A stretch of 5,854 nucleotides of DNA from Bacillota bacterium (GCA_023413275.1 JAEZPX010000039.1:1-5854), one strand, 5' to 3'. Shown: positions 1 to 5,771, counted from the stretch's first letter. Program-made: numbers and translations. Notes: a model not told the origin generated them from the letters alone.

Positions 1-356
1 CCCTCCACATCAATATCAAATAAATGCATTTTGCGGTGCTTTTCAATTCTACGGCCTTTTGAGTCAAACACAAAAGAGGTGTTATATATGTTATCCTTAA
101 ATTTTTCTGGAACAGAACCGGCTATAATATAGATTCCATATTCCTTAGCCAATGCGCCTATTTCCAAAAGAAAGGGGTCGTCCTTATCCATGGCGAAACG
201 AGGAAAACAGCTGTTGTCATAGGGGCAGGCAAACATCTCTGGAAAAACGGCAATGTCAAATTTCTCTTTCGTAGCTTTTGCCAGAAGGGTTTTTGCTTTT
301 GCTAGGTTTTCTTCAGGGGTACCTTTCACTTGCATCTGAATTAAGGCTAATTTCAT
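1..356 (-). CDS. Omega-amidase/Nit2-like carbon-nitrogen hydrolase, C-terminus cut by window edge
   Basis: Only the first 118 codons are present, read leftward from ATG at 356-354. Nitrilase-superfamily enzymes use a Glu-Lys-Cys triad to hydrolyse amides or nitriles. Glu40 (in FPEMF) and Lys109 (in HRKMHLFDID) are visible; their 69-residue spacing is the same as recalled for human NIT2 (Glu43, Lys112). The catalytic Cys, expected near residue 150, lies beyond the edge. The segments IIAGSVPE, YNTSFVFD and HLFDIDV closely resemble the Nit2/omega-amidase branch, which deamidates alpha-ketoglutaramate or alpha-ketosuccinamate in the cytoplasm. The start has a strong site, GGAGGAG, in 361-370. The gene is separated from the upstream symporter gene, which lies on the same strand, by a terminator, so it is probably transcribed on its own. 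Family assignment is firm; exact substrate is not, because the C-terminal half is missing. Confidence 0.9.
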   Translation of the reverse strand, partial: MKLALIQMQVKGTPEENLAKAKTLLAKATKEKFDIAVFPEMFACPYDNSCFPRFAMDKDDPFLLEIGALAKEYGIYIIAGSVPEKFKDNIYNTSFVFDSKGRRIEKHRKMHLFDIDVE

Positions 357-464
357 GGAATATCTCCTCCGCTCTTTTTGATTTGAGTATAGCATGGATT
401 GAGAAAGGAAAAAAGTAGAAACATCTGCAAATAATAATAGTTTTCAAATGGGCGACTACTTGTG

Positions 465-500
465 TTTTGTGTTTTATATGATAAGCCTATAAACACAAAA
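465..500 (-). repeat. 10-bp perfect inverted repeat beside the terminator
   Basis: TTTTGTGTTT at 465-474 is the exact reverse complement of AAACACAAAA at 491-500, with a 16-base spacer. Pairing extends inward through TATA/TATA if one base is bulged. The right arm overlaps the outer A/T pairs of the 498-525 hairpin by three bases. A leftward transcript would meet the GC-rich terminator first and this AU-rich stem second. It may be a back-up terminator or a structured 5' element of the hydrolase transcript. Confidence 0.5.
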
Positions 501-525
501 AACTACCCCTATTGGGGTAGTTTTT
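498..525 (-). terminator. Bidirectional rho-independent terminator after the NSS gene
   Basis: ACTACCCC (502-509) pairs with GGGGTAGT (514-521) around a 4-base loop (TATT). The stem is flanked by A5 and T5 runs, so it can extend to 12 bp (498-509/514-525). Either strand gives a stem followed by a U tract. The NSS gene reads toward it and ends about 160 bases away, so it is best read as that gene's terminator, insulating the hydrolase gene. Confidence 0.85.
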
Positions 526-682
526 AATTTTTCATATATATGCACGCATAGTTTGAATATTTCTTCGTGACTGAACTGCCTAAGAATAACGCCTAACTTT
601 CTCTTTAGAAACAAAAGTGGTTAATTTCCCATATAAAGGTGCTGCTTCAATTACCTGATTAGACTTATTCATTAATACTGTC

Positions 683-2059
683 TTAGCTAAAGAATAATGA
701 TTTATATCCCATTACAAATACAAACAATACGATCAAAGGCAATATCCATTGAATATAAAAGCGGATAGATTTAGGAAATTTTAAGCCTTTGCCACTGTTG
801 GCTTCAGCCATAAAACTATCCCAACCCCATCCCATTTTCATAGAACAGAATAAAACATAAACCACACTGCCCAAAGGCAAAATATTGTTGCTGACAATAA
901 AGTCCTCGAAATCCAAAATAGAGGAACCTTCTCCAAGGGGTTGTATCCCGCTTAAGATGTTAAAGCCCAATACACAAGGCAGGGAAAGAAGAATGATTGC
1001 CAAAAGATTGATTGTAACCACCTTTTTTCTGCTTGCCTTTGTTAAGTCTGTGCCGAAGGAGATAATGTTTTGGAATACGGCAATGACCGTGGACAGTGCT
1101 GCAAAGCACATAAACAAAAAGAATAAGGAACCCCACAAGCGCCCACCCGGCATTGCATTAAACACATTTGGCAGAGTGATAAAAATTAAGCTGGGGCCTG
1201 CGTCGGGATTGATTCCGTAAGCAAAGCAGGCAGGAAAAATAATTAAGCCTGCCATTAAAGCAACCATGGTATCCAAGAAAGTAATAAAAATAGCTTCCCC
1301 TGTTAAAGAACGGGAGCGATCGATATAACTGCCGAAGATGGCAATGGCACCCATACCAATGCTAAGGGTAAAGAATGCTTGTCCTAAGGCAGCAAATAAA
1401 ACCTCAACAATCCCAAACTCCTTTAATGCGGTGAAATCAGGTGTAAGGTAGAAGCGTAAGCCTTCCTCTCCTCCTTTCAGGAAAATGGAGCGGCATGCTA
1501 GAATTACCATCAAAAGCAGAAGTAAGAGCATCATTACTTTCGTAATTTTTTCTACACCTTTTTGCAAACCTTGGCTACAAATACCAAAACCGATTAAAAC
1601 AACTGCGATCATAAAGCCTGCCATTAAAGTTGGATTTTGCAGCATAGAGCCAAAGACCCCGGCAACGCCATCCTTGTCTAACCCAACAAAGTGGCCGGCT
1701 GACATTTTAATGAAATAATAAAGCATCCATCCTGCAACTGTGGTATAAAACATCATTAAAATGTAATTGCCTGCCATTGCGAAATACTTGAATATATGCC
1801 ATTTGGTTCCCTTCGGCTCTAAGACATCCATGGACATTGCCACGCTTTTTTGGCTGGCACGACCCACGGAAAGCTCTGTAACCATAATAGGGATGCCTAG
1901 TATGAGCAAAAATAAAATGTAAATGAGTACGAAAGCGGCTCCGCCATATTGCCCTGTAATATATGGGAATTTCCAAACATTACCCAGACCGATTGCACAG
2001 CCTGCAGAAATGAGGATGAAGCCCAGTCGGGATGAGAATTTTTCTCTTTGCTGATCCAT
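683..2059 (-). CDS. Neurotransmitter:sodium symporter (NSS) family amino-acid transporter
   Basis: Sodium-coupled amino-acid importer with the LeuT fold, 458 residues and about 11 membrane helices, the size and helix count of bacterial MhsT and Tyt1. TM1 holds AIGLGNVWKFPY (22-33), the family signature: Gly24 replaces the amine-binding Asp of animal monoamine carriers and is usual for amino-acid substrates; Lys30 stands at the LeuT Arg30 gate, facing Asp386 in TM10 (FED). Tyr105 in TM3 matches the substrate-carboxylate Tyr. TM6 has FFTLSIGMG (229-237), with Met236 at the LeuT Phe259 pocket position. TM8 has AALST (320-324), the Na2 site. In TM7, Asp263 stands where LeuT has Asn286, and Ala at the Glu290 position; a carboxylate here fits chloride-independent bacterial transport. 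These are alignments by eye. The ATG at 2059 follows AGGAGGG (2070-2064). It is divergent from the Fe-S lyase gene. Substrate is unknown; aromatic or branched amino acids are common for this group. Confidence 0.95.
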   Translation of the reverse strand: MDQQREKFSSRLGFILISAGCAIGLGNVWKFPYITGQYGGAAFVLIYILFLLILGIPIMVTELSVGRASQKSVAMSMDVLEPKGTKWHIFKYFAMAGNYILMMFYTTVAGWMLYYFIKMSAGHFVGLDKDGVAGVFGSMLQNPTLMAGFMIAVVLIGFGICSQGLQKGVEKITKVMMLLLLLLMVILACRSIFLKGGEEGLRFYLTPDFTALKEFGIVEVLFAALGQAFFTLSIGMGAIAIFGSYIDRSRSLTGEAIFITFLDTMVALMAGLIIFPACFAYGINPDAGPSLIFITLPNVFNAMPGGRLWGSLFFLFMCFAALSTVIAVFQNIISFGTDLTKASRKKVVTINLLAIILLSLPCVLGFNILSGIQPLGEGSSILDFEDFIVSNNILPLGSVVYVLFCSMKMGWGWDSFMAEANSGKGLKFPKSIRFYIQWILPLIVLFVFVMGYKSLFFS

Positions 2060-2114
2060 AATACCCTCCTAAAGTAAGCAGTTATTTTACTGCATAAAAT
2101 ATAATAGCTGTTTT

Positions 2115-2143
2115 ATTATAAAGAAGTTCGAAATGAAAAACAA
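2115..2143 (-). promoter_or_regulatory. Sigma-A-type promoter for the NSS gene
   Basis: Read leftward, TTGTTT (2143-2138) is followed after exactly 17 bases by a perfect TATAAT (2120-2115). The expected start of transcription lies near 2108, about 50 bases before the ATG. The GCAGT inverted pair at 2078-2093 then lies just downstream of the start, where a bound repressor could block transcription. Confidence 0.6.
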
Positions 2144-2212
2144 GTAAAAATAGGGAACTATGCAGTATACATGTGTACTTAAGGAGATTTATTAGAAAAA
2201 CCATAGAAAAAA

Positions 2213-2242
2213 GTGGAATTTTTTTAGCTGAAACGCTATACT
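2213..2242 (+). promoter_or_regulatory. Probable promoter for the Fe-S lyase gene
   Basis: TATACT at 2237-2242 is a good -10 hexamer. The only -35 candidate is the poor GTGGAA at 2213-2218 with 18-base spacing, so the promoter may need an activator; the near-palindrome at 2165-2178 lies upstream, where an activator might bind. The mRNA would start near 2249 and carry a leader of about 30 bases. Confidence 0.4.
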
Positions 2243-2280
2243 GAAAACAATTAGGAAAAACATAAGGAGGAGGATAGATA

Positions 2281-3531
2281 GTGGACTTTACGAAGCTTCT
2301 AAAATCTGAAATTCGCCCTGCCTTAGGAGTGACAGAGGTTGGTGCCATCGCCCTTGCCACGGCAAGAGCCTATAGCGCAGTGGGAGGAGAGATAGTGCAT
2401 ATCGAGGTTCAAATGAACGGAGGTTTGTATAAGAATTCCTTCTCTTGTGGAATTCCCGGCACGAAAGAGCTGGGGTGTAAAATGGCGGCGGCTTTGGGTG
2501 CAATTGGGGGCAATTGGGAGTTGGGCTTGGAGTGTTTAAAAGGGATAACACAAGAGCACGTGGAAAAGGCAAAACAGCTTCCTGTTGAAATTGTCATCGT
2601 TCAGGATCAGGAAGCCATTTATGTCCAAGGTGAAATTACAACCACAAGGGGCGTAGGTATTGCCCGTATTGAGGATATCCACGATAATATTACATTTGTG
2701 GCAAAAAATGATGAGATCCTTTTTCAAACGAACAAGGGTGTGGAGACGGAAAAGAAAGAAGTTGTTCCCTTTGATTCCATTACCATTGGGGACATGGTGG
2801 AATACGCAGCTTCAGTGTCTACAGGGGAGCTTGATGTAATCAAAGAGATGATTGCAATGAACTGCAAGCTTTCTAAAGTGGGAGGAGTTGGTGTTGGCTT
2901 AGCAATCAGCTCTACCTTAGATGCTTTCCGTGAAAAAGGTGTTTTAGGCAATGATATGATTTATGATGCCCAAAGGCTCACTTGTTCTGCAATGGATGCA
3001 AGGCTATCAGGTCTTTCTGATCCTGCTATGAGTATTGTGGGCAGTGGTTCCCATGGTATTTTGTGTTCCTTGCCCGTTGCTTCTTATGGTAGAGGCATAA
3101 AAGCAAAGGAAGAGACGATTTTACGGGCTGTTGCACTGAGTTGCTTAGTAACAATTTATAGTAAGCATTATACAGGTAGGTTGTCCCCTCTTTGTGGTTG
3201 TGTATTAGGTGGTGGGAGTGGTGCTGCCGCTGGACTGGTCTTTCTTATGGGAGGCAATGTCACAGAGGTTTCCAATGCAATCAATCATATGGCGGCAAAT
3301 TTAACGGGTATGATTTGCGACGGTGGAAGTATTGGTTGTTCCCTCAAGGCTTCGGCGGGGGTATATTCTGCTTTTCTTTCAGCTATGCTTGCCATGAATC
3401 ACACTGCTATTCCCAACAATTTTGGTATTATAGGCTCTTCAGCGGAGGATACAGTTAAGAATCTGGGGCGGATTTCAGCAGAGGGCATGTTTGCTATGGA
3501 TAGAACTATTATTGATATCATGGGGAGGTAG
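2281..3531 (+). CDS. Fe-S L-cysteine desulfidase/serine dehydratase-alpha family protein (YhaM/CyuA, UPF0597 group), variant active site
   Basis: The 416 residues match the full length of the family, whose known members (M. jannaschii L-cysteine desulfidase, E. coli CyuA/YhaM) use a [4Fe-4S] cluster in the cytoplasm to eliminate the beta group of an amino acid, giving pyruvate, ammonia and, with cysteine, sulfide. The cluster ligands are in place: Cys305 (SPLC), Cys346 (GMICDG) and Cys353 (GCSLK), spaced 41 and 7, close to the archaeal enzyme's recalled 282/322/329. Two active-site motifs differ. The near-universal ALGCTEP reads ALGVTEV (14-20), so Val17 replaces the cysteine proposed as catalytic base; the SGSGNQG loop reads VGSGSHG (253-259). 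Translation starts at GTG behind AAGGAGGAGG (2264-2273), 7 bases away. The gene is divergent from an NSS symporter and upstream of an AGCS symporter, suggesting use of an imported amino acid. Family is secure; substrate is open. Confidence 0.88.
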   Translation: MDFTKLLKSEIRPALGVTEVGAIALATARAYSAVGGEIVHIEVQMNGGLYKNSFSCGIPGTKELGCKMAAALGAIGGNWELGLECLKGITQEHVEKAKQLPVEIVIVQDQEAIYVQGEITTTRGVGIARIEDIHDNITFVAKNDEILFQTNKGVETEKKEVVPFDSITIGDMVEYAASVSTGELDVIKEMIAMNCKLSKVGGVGVGLAISSTLDAFREKGVLGNDMIYDAQRLTCSAMDARLSGLSDPAMSIVGSGSHGILCSLPVASYGRGIKAKEETILRAVALSCLVTIYSKHYTGRLSPLCGCVLGGGSGAAAGLVFLMGGNVTEVSNAINHMAANLTGMICDGGSIGCSLKASAGVYSAFLSAMLAMNHTAIPNNFGIIGSSAEDTVKNLGRISAEGMFAMDRTIIDIMGR

Positions 3532-3534
3532 GCC

Positions 3535-3597
3535 ATGGGTGCTTTAAGACCGTGGATGTTGCCCAGCCCCACTTGCTTTTTGAAAAAGGAAAGGTAA
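3535..3597 (+). CDS. Candidate 20-codon small ORF coupled to the lyase gene (possibly a remnant)
   Basis: An ATG at 3535 lies 3 bases after the lyase stop codon and exactly 6 bases after GGGGAGG (3522-3528), a start signal as good as those of the large genes here. The frame stops after 20 codons. The overlapping frame (stop at 3651-3653) stays open from 3516, so a single-base slip just after the ATG would give a product of about 39 residues. It could be a real small peptide, the remains of a former third gene, or chance. The sequence matches no family I recognise. Confidence 0.25.
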   Translation: MGALRPWMLPSPTCFLKKER

Positions 3598-3673
3598 ATC
3601 TTTTCTTGAAACCCAACATCATGGGGTTTGCAACCAAAATTCTTAAAAAATAGAACGGAAAAAATAGAATTTT

Positions 3674-3682
3674 TGCTATAAA
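3674..3682 (+). promoter_or_regulatory. Extended -10 promoter ahead of the AGCS transporter gene
   Basis: TTGCTATAAA contains TG-N-TATAAA, the extended -10 form that needs little or no -35; none is evident 17 bases upstream. A transcript would start near 3689, leaving a leader of about 80 bases that contains the hairpins at 3714-3742. No strong terminator is visible between the lyase gene and this point, so read-through from the lyase promoter is also likely. Confidence 0.4.
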
Positions 3683-3713
3683 AGTTTTGCACAGGCCTTA
3701 GGCTTGCAGGATT

Positions 3714-3742
3714 GGGGACAGAGTCTCCAGACCTTTGCTGGG
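3714..3742 (+). promoter_or_regulatory. Two competing hairpins in the AGCS leader
   Basis: GGGGAC (3714-3719) pairs with GTCTCC (3723-3728) over a 3-base loop. TCCAG (3726-3730) pairs with CTGGG (3738-3742) over a 7-base loop. They share 3726-3728 and cannot form together. TCTCC (3724-3728) is also complementary, with one G-U pair, to GGAGG (3757-3761) of the AGCS ribosome binding site. Folding could therefore expose or mask the start. No helix here is long, so the regulatory reading is inference. Confidence 0.3.
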
Positions 3743-3768
3743 AAAATTAAAAATTGGGAGGGATATTT

Positions 3769-5319
3769 TTGAAAGAAGTATTTGATGCAGTAAACGGAGT
3801 GTTTCAATTTGTCGTGCCAATTGCTGATTTTATGTGGGACTTTCCCACAAACTTTGAATGGTATGCAGCCATCCCCATTCTAGGTAAATTAAGTTTTGCA
3901 GTGGTTCTGTTGATCGGTTCGGGGATTTTCTTTACCATTAAAACAGGATTTATCCAAGTAACCCATTTTAAAGAAGGCCTTCGTATTCTGACAAAGCAAA
4001 GGGCGGCGGCGATTGGTATAACGCCGTTGGCAGCCTTTTTTCTAAGTTCCGCTATGCGGGTTGGCCCAGGAAATATTCTTGGTGTTACAGGTGCTATTTC
4101 CGTTGGTGGTCCGGGCGCACTGTTTTGGATGTGGGTAAGTGCCTTTTTCGGCATGGCCACAGCCTATATGGAAGCAACATTGGCACAGATATTTAAGGAG
4201 AAAAAGGGAGATGAATTTGTAGGGGGATTGCCCTTTTATGGCAAAAAAATCATGGGAGACCGTGCATGGGTGGGCGTAGCGCTATCCTCTATTTTTATCC
4301 TTTATGCCATGTTCTGTTTGCCTGCCCAAGCGTTTAATGTGTTTTCTTCCGTGGGCTCCATTGCTCAGGTAGTAACGGGAACTACATATGATAGAACATC
4401 GGCTCTTTATTATCTGATTGCCGTTGTATTAATTGGTGGAACAGGCATCCTCGCCTTTGGCGGCATTAAAAAAATCACAAAGGTGACGGATAAAATGGTT
4501 CCCATTATGGCGGTTATTTATTGCCTAACCGTGGTAATTATTGCTTTGTTGAATTTCCGTACCATTCCCTTTTTCTTTGGAGCTGTGTTTAAAGGTGCAT
4601 TTACCCCCGAGGCTGTGTTTGGCGGTTTCTTTGGTACGGCTTTGGTGCAAGGGGTTAAACGTGGTCTTATGTCTAACGAGGCAGGTCAGGGTACCATTAC
4701 CATGTCTGCCGCCGCATCCAATGCAGAGCATCCTTGTGAACAGGGTTGTGTGCAGGCGCTTGGAGTTTTTTTAGATACCATTATCATCTGTACTCTCTCC
4801 GGCTTTATTGTCGTTATGGCTCAGCTTTGGAATAATCCAACTGTGTGGGAAGAACTACATGGTCAGAAACTTCCATTATATTTGGCCTCCATTACCTCCC
4901 TTACTCCGGGAACTGGGGCTGATAGCTTTATAACCCTTTTGGTCAGCCTGTGTTATGGTCTGTTTGCCTATACATGTGTCATCGGATTTATCATTTTTTC
5001 GGAAATCGCAGCAAATCGAATCAGTAAGAACAAAAGTTTTATCAATTTTATTCGTATATTAGGTGCGCTGGTGTTTATTCCTTTCGGGGCTGTTTCCGTG
5101 CTTGCAGGATTGGAATTGGATAATCTTTGGTATATCTCTGATTTGGGAAATATCATCATTGTGTATTGCAACTTACCAATTTTATTTTTTGGTGCTAAAT
5201 ATGCATTTCGTGCCACAAGGCACTATAAAACAAAAAAAGGGGAACCTTTTACCTCAGAGGTTGTAGGAATCTCATGTGATTACTGGGACGAACGGGCCAG
5301 AAATCTAGGGAAGGAATAA
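3769..5319 (+). CDS. AGCS-family (alanine/glycine:cation symporter) amino-acid transporter, divergent subgroup
   Basis: Membrane importer of 516 residues coupling amino-acid uptake to Na+ or H+. The strongest signature is GGPGALFWMW (113-122) after RVGPGNILGV (97-106), with KRGLMSNEAGQGTI (297-310) and VQALGVFLDT (328-337) later, all family hallmarks. Usual members read RVGTGNI and NEAGMGS in the two broken helices that line the substrate; here Thr is Pro99+1 (Pro100) and the second reads NEAGQGT, so specificity may differ. The N-terminus carries roughly 20 extra residues (WDFPTNFEW) before the first helix. I chose TTG at 3769 because GGGAGGG (3756-3762) lies 6 bases before it; the in-frame TTG at 3754 would place that site inside the gene. 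It follows the lyase gene by 237 bases on the same strand, with its own promoter likely. Alanine or glycine is the family default, but the lyase context suggests another small amino acid. Confidence 0.93.
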   Translation: MKEVFDAVNGVFQFVVPIADFMWDFPTNFEWYAAIPILGKLSFAVVLLIGSGIFFTIKTGFIQVTHFKEGLRILTKQRAAAIGITPLAAFFLSSAMRVGPGNILGVTGAISVGGPGALFWMWVSAFFGMATAYMEATLAQIFKEKKGDEFVGGLPFYGKKIMGDRAWVGVALSSIFILYAMFCLPAQAFNVFSSVGSIAQVVTGTTYDRTSALYYLIAVVLIGGTGILAFGGIKKITKVTDKMVPIMAVIYCLTVVIIALLNFRTIPFFFGAVFKGAFTPEAVFGGFFGTALVQGVKRGLMSNEAGQGTITMSAAASNAEHPCEQGCVQALGVFLDTIIICTLSGFIVVMAQLWNNPTVWEELHGQKLPLYLASITSLTPGTGADSFITLLVSLCYGLFAYTCVIGFIIFSEIAANRISKNKSFINFIRILGALVFIPFGAVSVLAGLELDNLWYISDLGNIIIVYCNLPILFFGAKYAFRATRHYKTKKGEPFTSEVVGISCDYWDERARNLGKE

Positions 5320-5325
5320 ATTAGC

Positions 5326-5407
5326 GGCATCACCCCATCATCACTCCATCATATGGAGCAAAAGCCTACTATTGAACTTTTGGTATGTAGTATGATGGGG
5401 TAGTGCC
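5326..5407 (+). terminator. Large branched hairpin after the AGCS gene, terminator-like without a U tract
   Basis: An outer stem pairs 5326-5345 with 5389-5407: GGCA/TGCC, then CCCCATCAT with ATGATGGGG, then ACT/AGT, with one mismatch, one wobble and one bulged C. Inside, CTCCAT/ATGGAG (5344-5349/5353-5358, 3-base loop) and CAAAAG/CTTTTG (5359-5364/5377-5382) can form adjacent arms. The position, 6 bases after the stop codon, suits transcript ending or 3'-end protection, but only CCCTTTCAATTT follows, not a T run. It could instead be a small dispersed element or structured RNA. Confidence 0.5.
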
Positions 5408-5525
5408 CTTTCAATTTAGCCAAAGTTTAATATTTTTCAAGAATTAAAAAGCTATGAATGTTTTTCTGCATTTTCACAGATACTAATGAAATAGAATATT
5501 TTGTAATAAAAAAGTAAAATAATTG

Positions 5526-5554
5526 TTGACTTATGGGGTTTTATTGGATATACT
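5526..5554 (+). promoter_or_regulatory. Sigma-A promoter of the tRNA cluster
   Basis: TTGACT (5526-5531) and TATACT (5549-5554) are separated by exactly 17 bases, the best promoter in the window. The start near 5561 lies about 15 bases before tRNA-Phe, typical of a strong stable-RNA promoter. Confidence 0.8.
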
Positions 5555-5575
5555 AATATGGCGTCAGAAAAATGC

Positions 5576-5651
5576 GCCCAGATAGCTCAGTCGGTACAGC
5601 AGAGGACTGAAAATCCTCGTGTCGCTGGTTCGATTCCGGCTCTGGGCACCA
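5576..5651 (+). tRNA. tRNA-Phe (GAA)
   Basis: A full cloverleaf of 76 bases. Acceptor GCCCAGA (5576-5582) pairs with TCTGGGC (5641-5647); anticodon stem GAGGA/TCCTC encloses CTGAAAA with anticodon GAA at 5609-5611; the T arm is GCTGG-TTCGATT-CCGGC. Discriminator A and encoded CCA close the gene. First gene of the cluster. Confidence 0.97.
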
Positions 5652-5653
5652 AA

Positions 5654-5687
5654 TTAAATTGATAAGTGCAAAGACTTTTCAATTTAA
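5654..5687 (+). repeat. Hairpin in the Phe-Gly tRNA spacer
   Basis: TTAAATTGA (5654-5662) is the exact reverse complement of TCAATTTAA (5679-5687). Inside, AAGT (5664-5667) pairs with ACTT (5674-5677) after one T-T mismatch, giving 13 pairs around a 6-base loop. It nearly fills the 39-base spacer and probably presents the transcript for processing. Confidence 0.6.
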
Positions 5688-5690
5688 CAT

Positions 5691-5765
5691 GCGGGTTTAA
5701 CTCAGCGGTAGAGTGTCACCTTGCCAAGGTGAAAGTCGAGAGTTCGAATCTCTTAACCCGCTCCA
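5691..5765 (+). tRNA. tRNA-Gly (GCC)
   Basis: A 75-base cloverleaf. Acceptor GCGGGTT (5691-5697) pairs with AACCCGC (5755-5761), followed by T and encoded CCA. The anticodon stem TCACC/GGTGA encloses TTGCCAA with anticodon GCC at 5723-5725, and the T loop TTCGAAT is standard. Confidence 0.97.
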
Positions 5766-5771
5766 AACAAA

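Larger units (their letters stand above)
357..682. other. Intergenic region between hydrolase and NSS symporter genes
   Basis: No convincing gene is visible. On the minus strand a TATACT -10-like hexamer (plus-strand AGTATA, 386-391) lies about 30 bases before the hydrolase start, but no good -35 stands 17 bases upstream. The stretch also holds a terminator at 498-525 and an inverted repeat at 465-500, listed separately. A 30-codon minus-strand ORF at 672-580 begins 11 bases after the NSS stop codon but has no ribosome binding site. Confidence 0.6.
2060..2280. promoter_or_regulatory. Divergent promoter region between NSS and lyase genes, with candidate operators
   Basis: The 221-base spacer serves two genes read outward. 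GCAGT occurs at 2078-2082 (plus), 2089-2093 (minus) and 2162-2166 (plus). The first two form an inverted pair, GCAGT-6-ACTGC. TACTGCATA (2088-2096) and TATGCAGTA (2159-2167) are an exact 9-base inverted pair 62 bases apart. A 14-base near-palindrome at 2165-2178 (GTATACATGTGTAC, one mismatched pair) overlaps the third GCAGT. This density of symmetric motifs in a shared control region suggests a regulator binding site; no regulator gene lies in the window. Confidence 0.45.

Noticed and set aside
580..672. Minus-strand 30-codon ORF directly after the NSS gene, considered as a small NSS partner subunit (MetS-like) or a degraded recombinase
   Set aside because: It has no ribosome binding site, no membrane segment as MetS would have, and the resemblance to recombinase N-termini is too weak to support.
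683..2059. A frameshift or truncation of the NSS gene because it has 11 rather than 12 helices
   Set aside because: Eleven helices and about 450 residues are normal for bacterial members such as MhsT and Tyt1, and all core motifs are present.
2082..2360. Minus-strand 92-codon ORF across the divergent promoter
   Set aside because: It overlaps the strong start of the lyase gene and the promoter region, has no ribosome binding site and no family resemblance.
3399..3692. Minus-strand 97-codon ORF across the lyase 3' end and spacer
   Set aside because: It overlaps conserved lyase codons and has no clear start signal. It is kept only as a comment in the spacer finding.
3590..3728. A complete glycine riboswitch upstream of the AGCS gene
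   Set aside because: Only about 20 bases at the 3' side resemble the second aptamer. The conserved GAAGG-type core strand and P1 partner were not found in the preceding 130 bases, so no riboswitch feature is annotated.
3754..3768. TTG at 3754 as the AGCS start
   Set aside because: The ribosome binding site GGGAGGG lies at 3756-3762, inside that reading, and is spaced correctly for the TTG at 3769.
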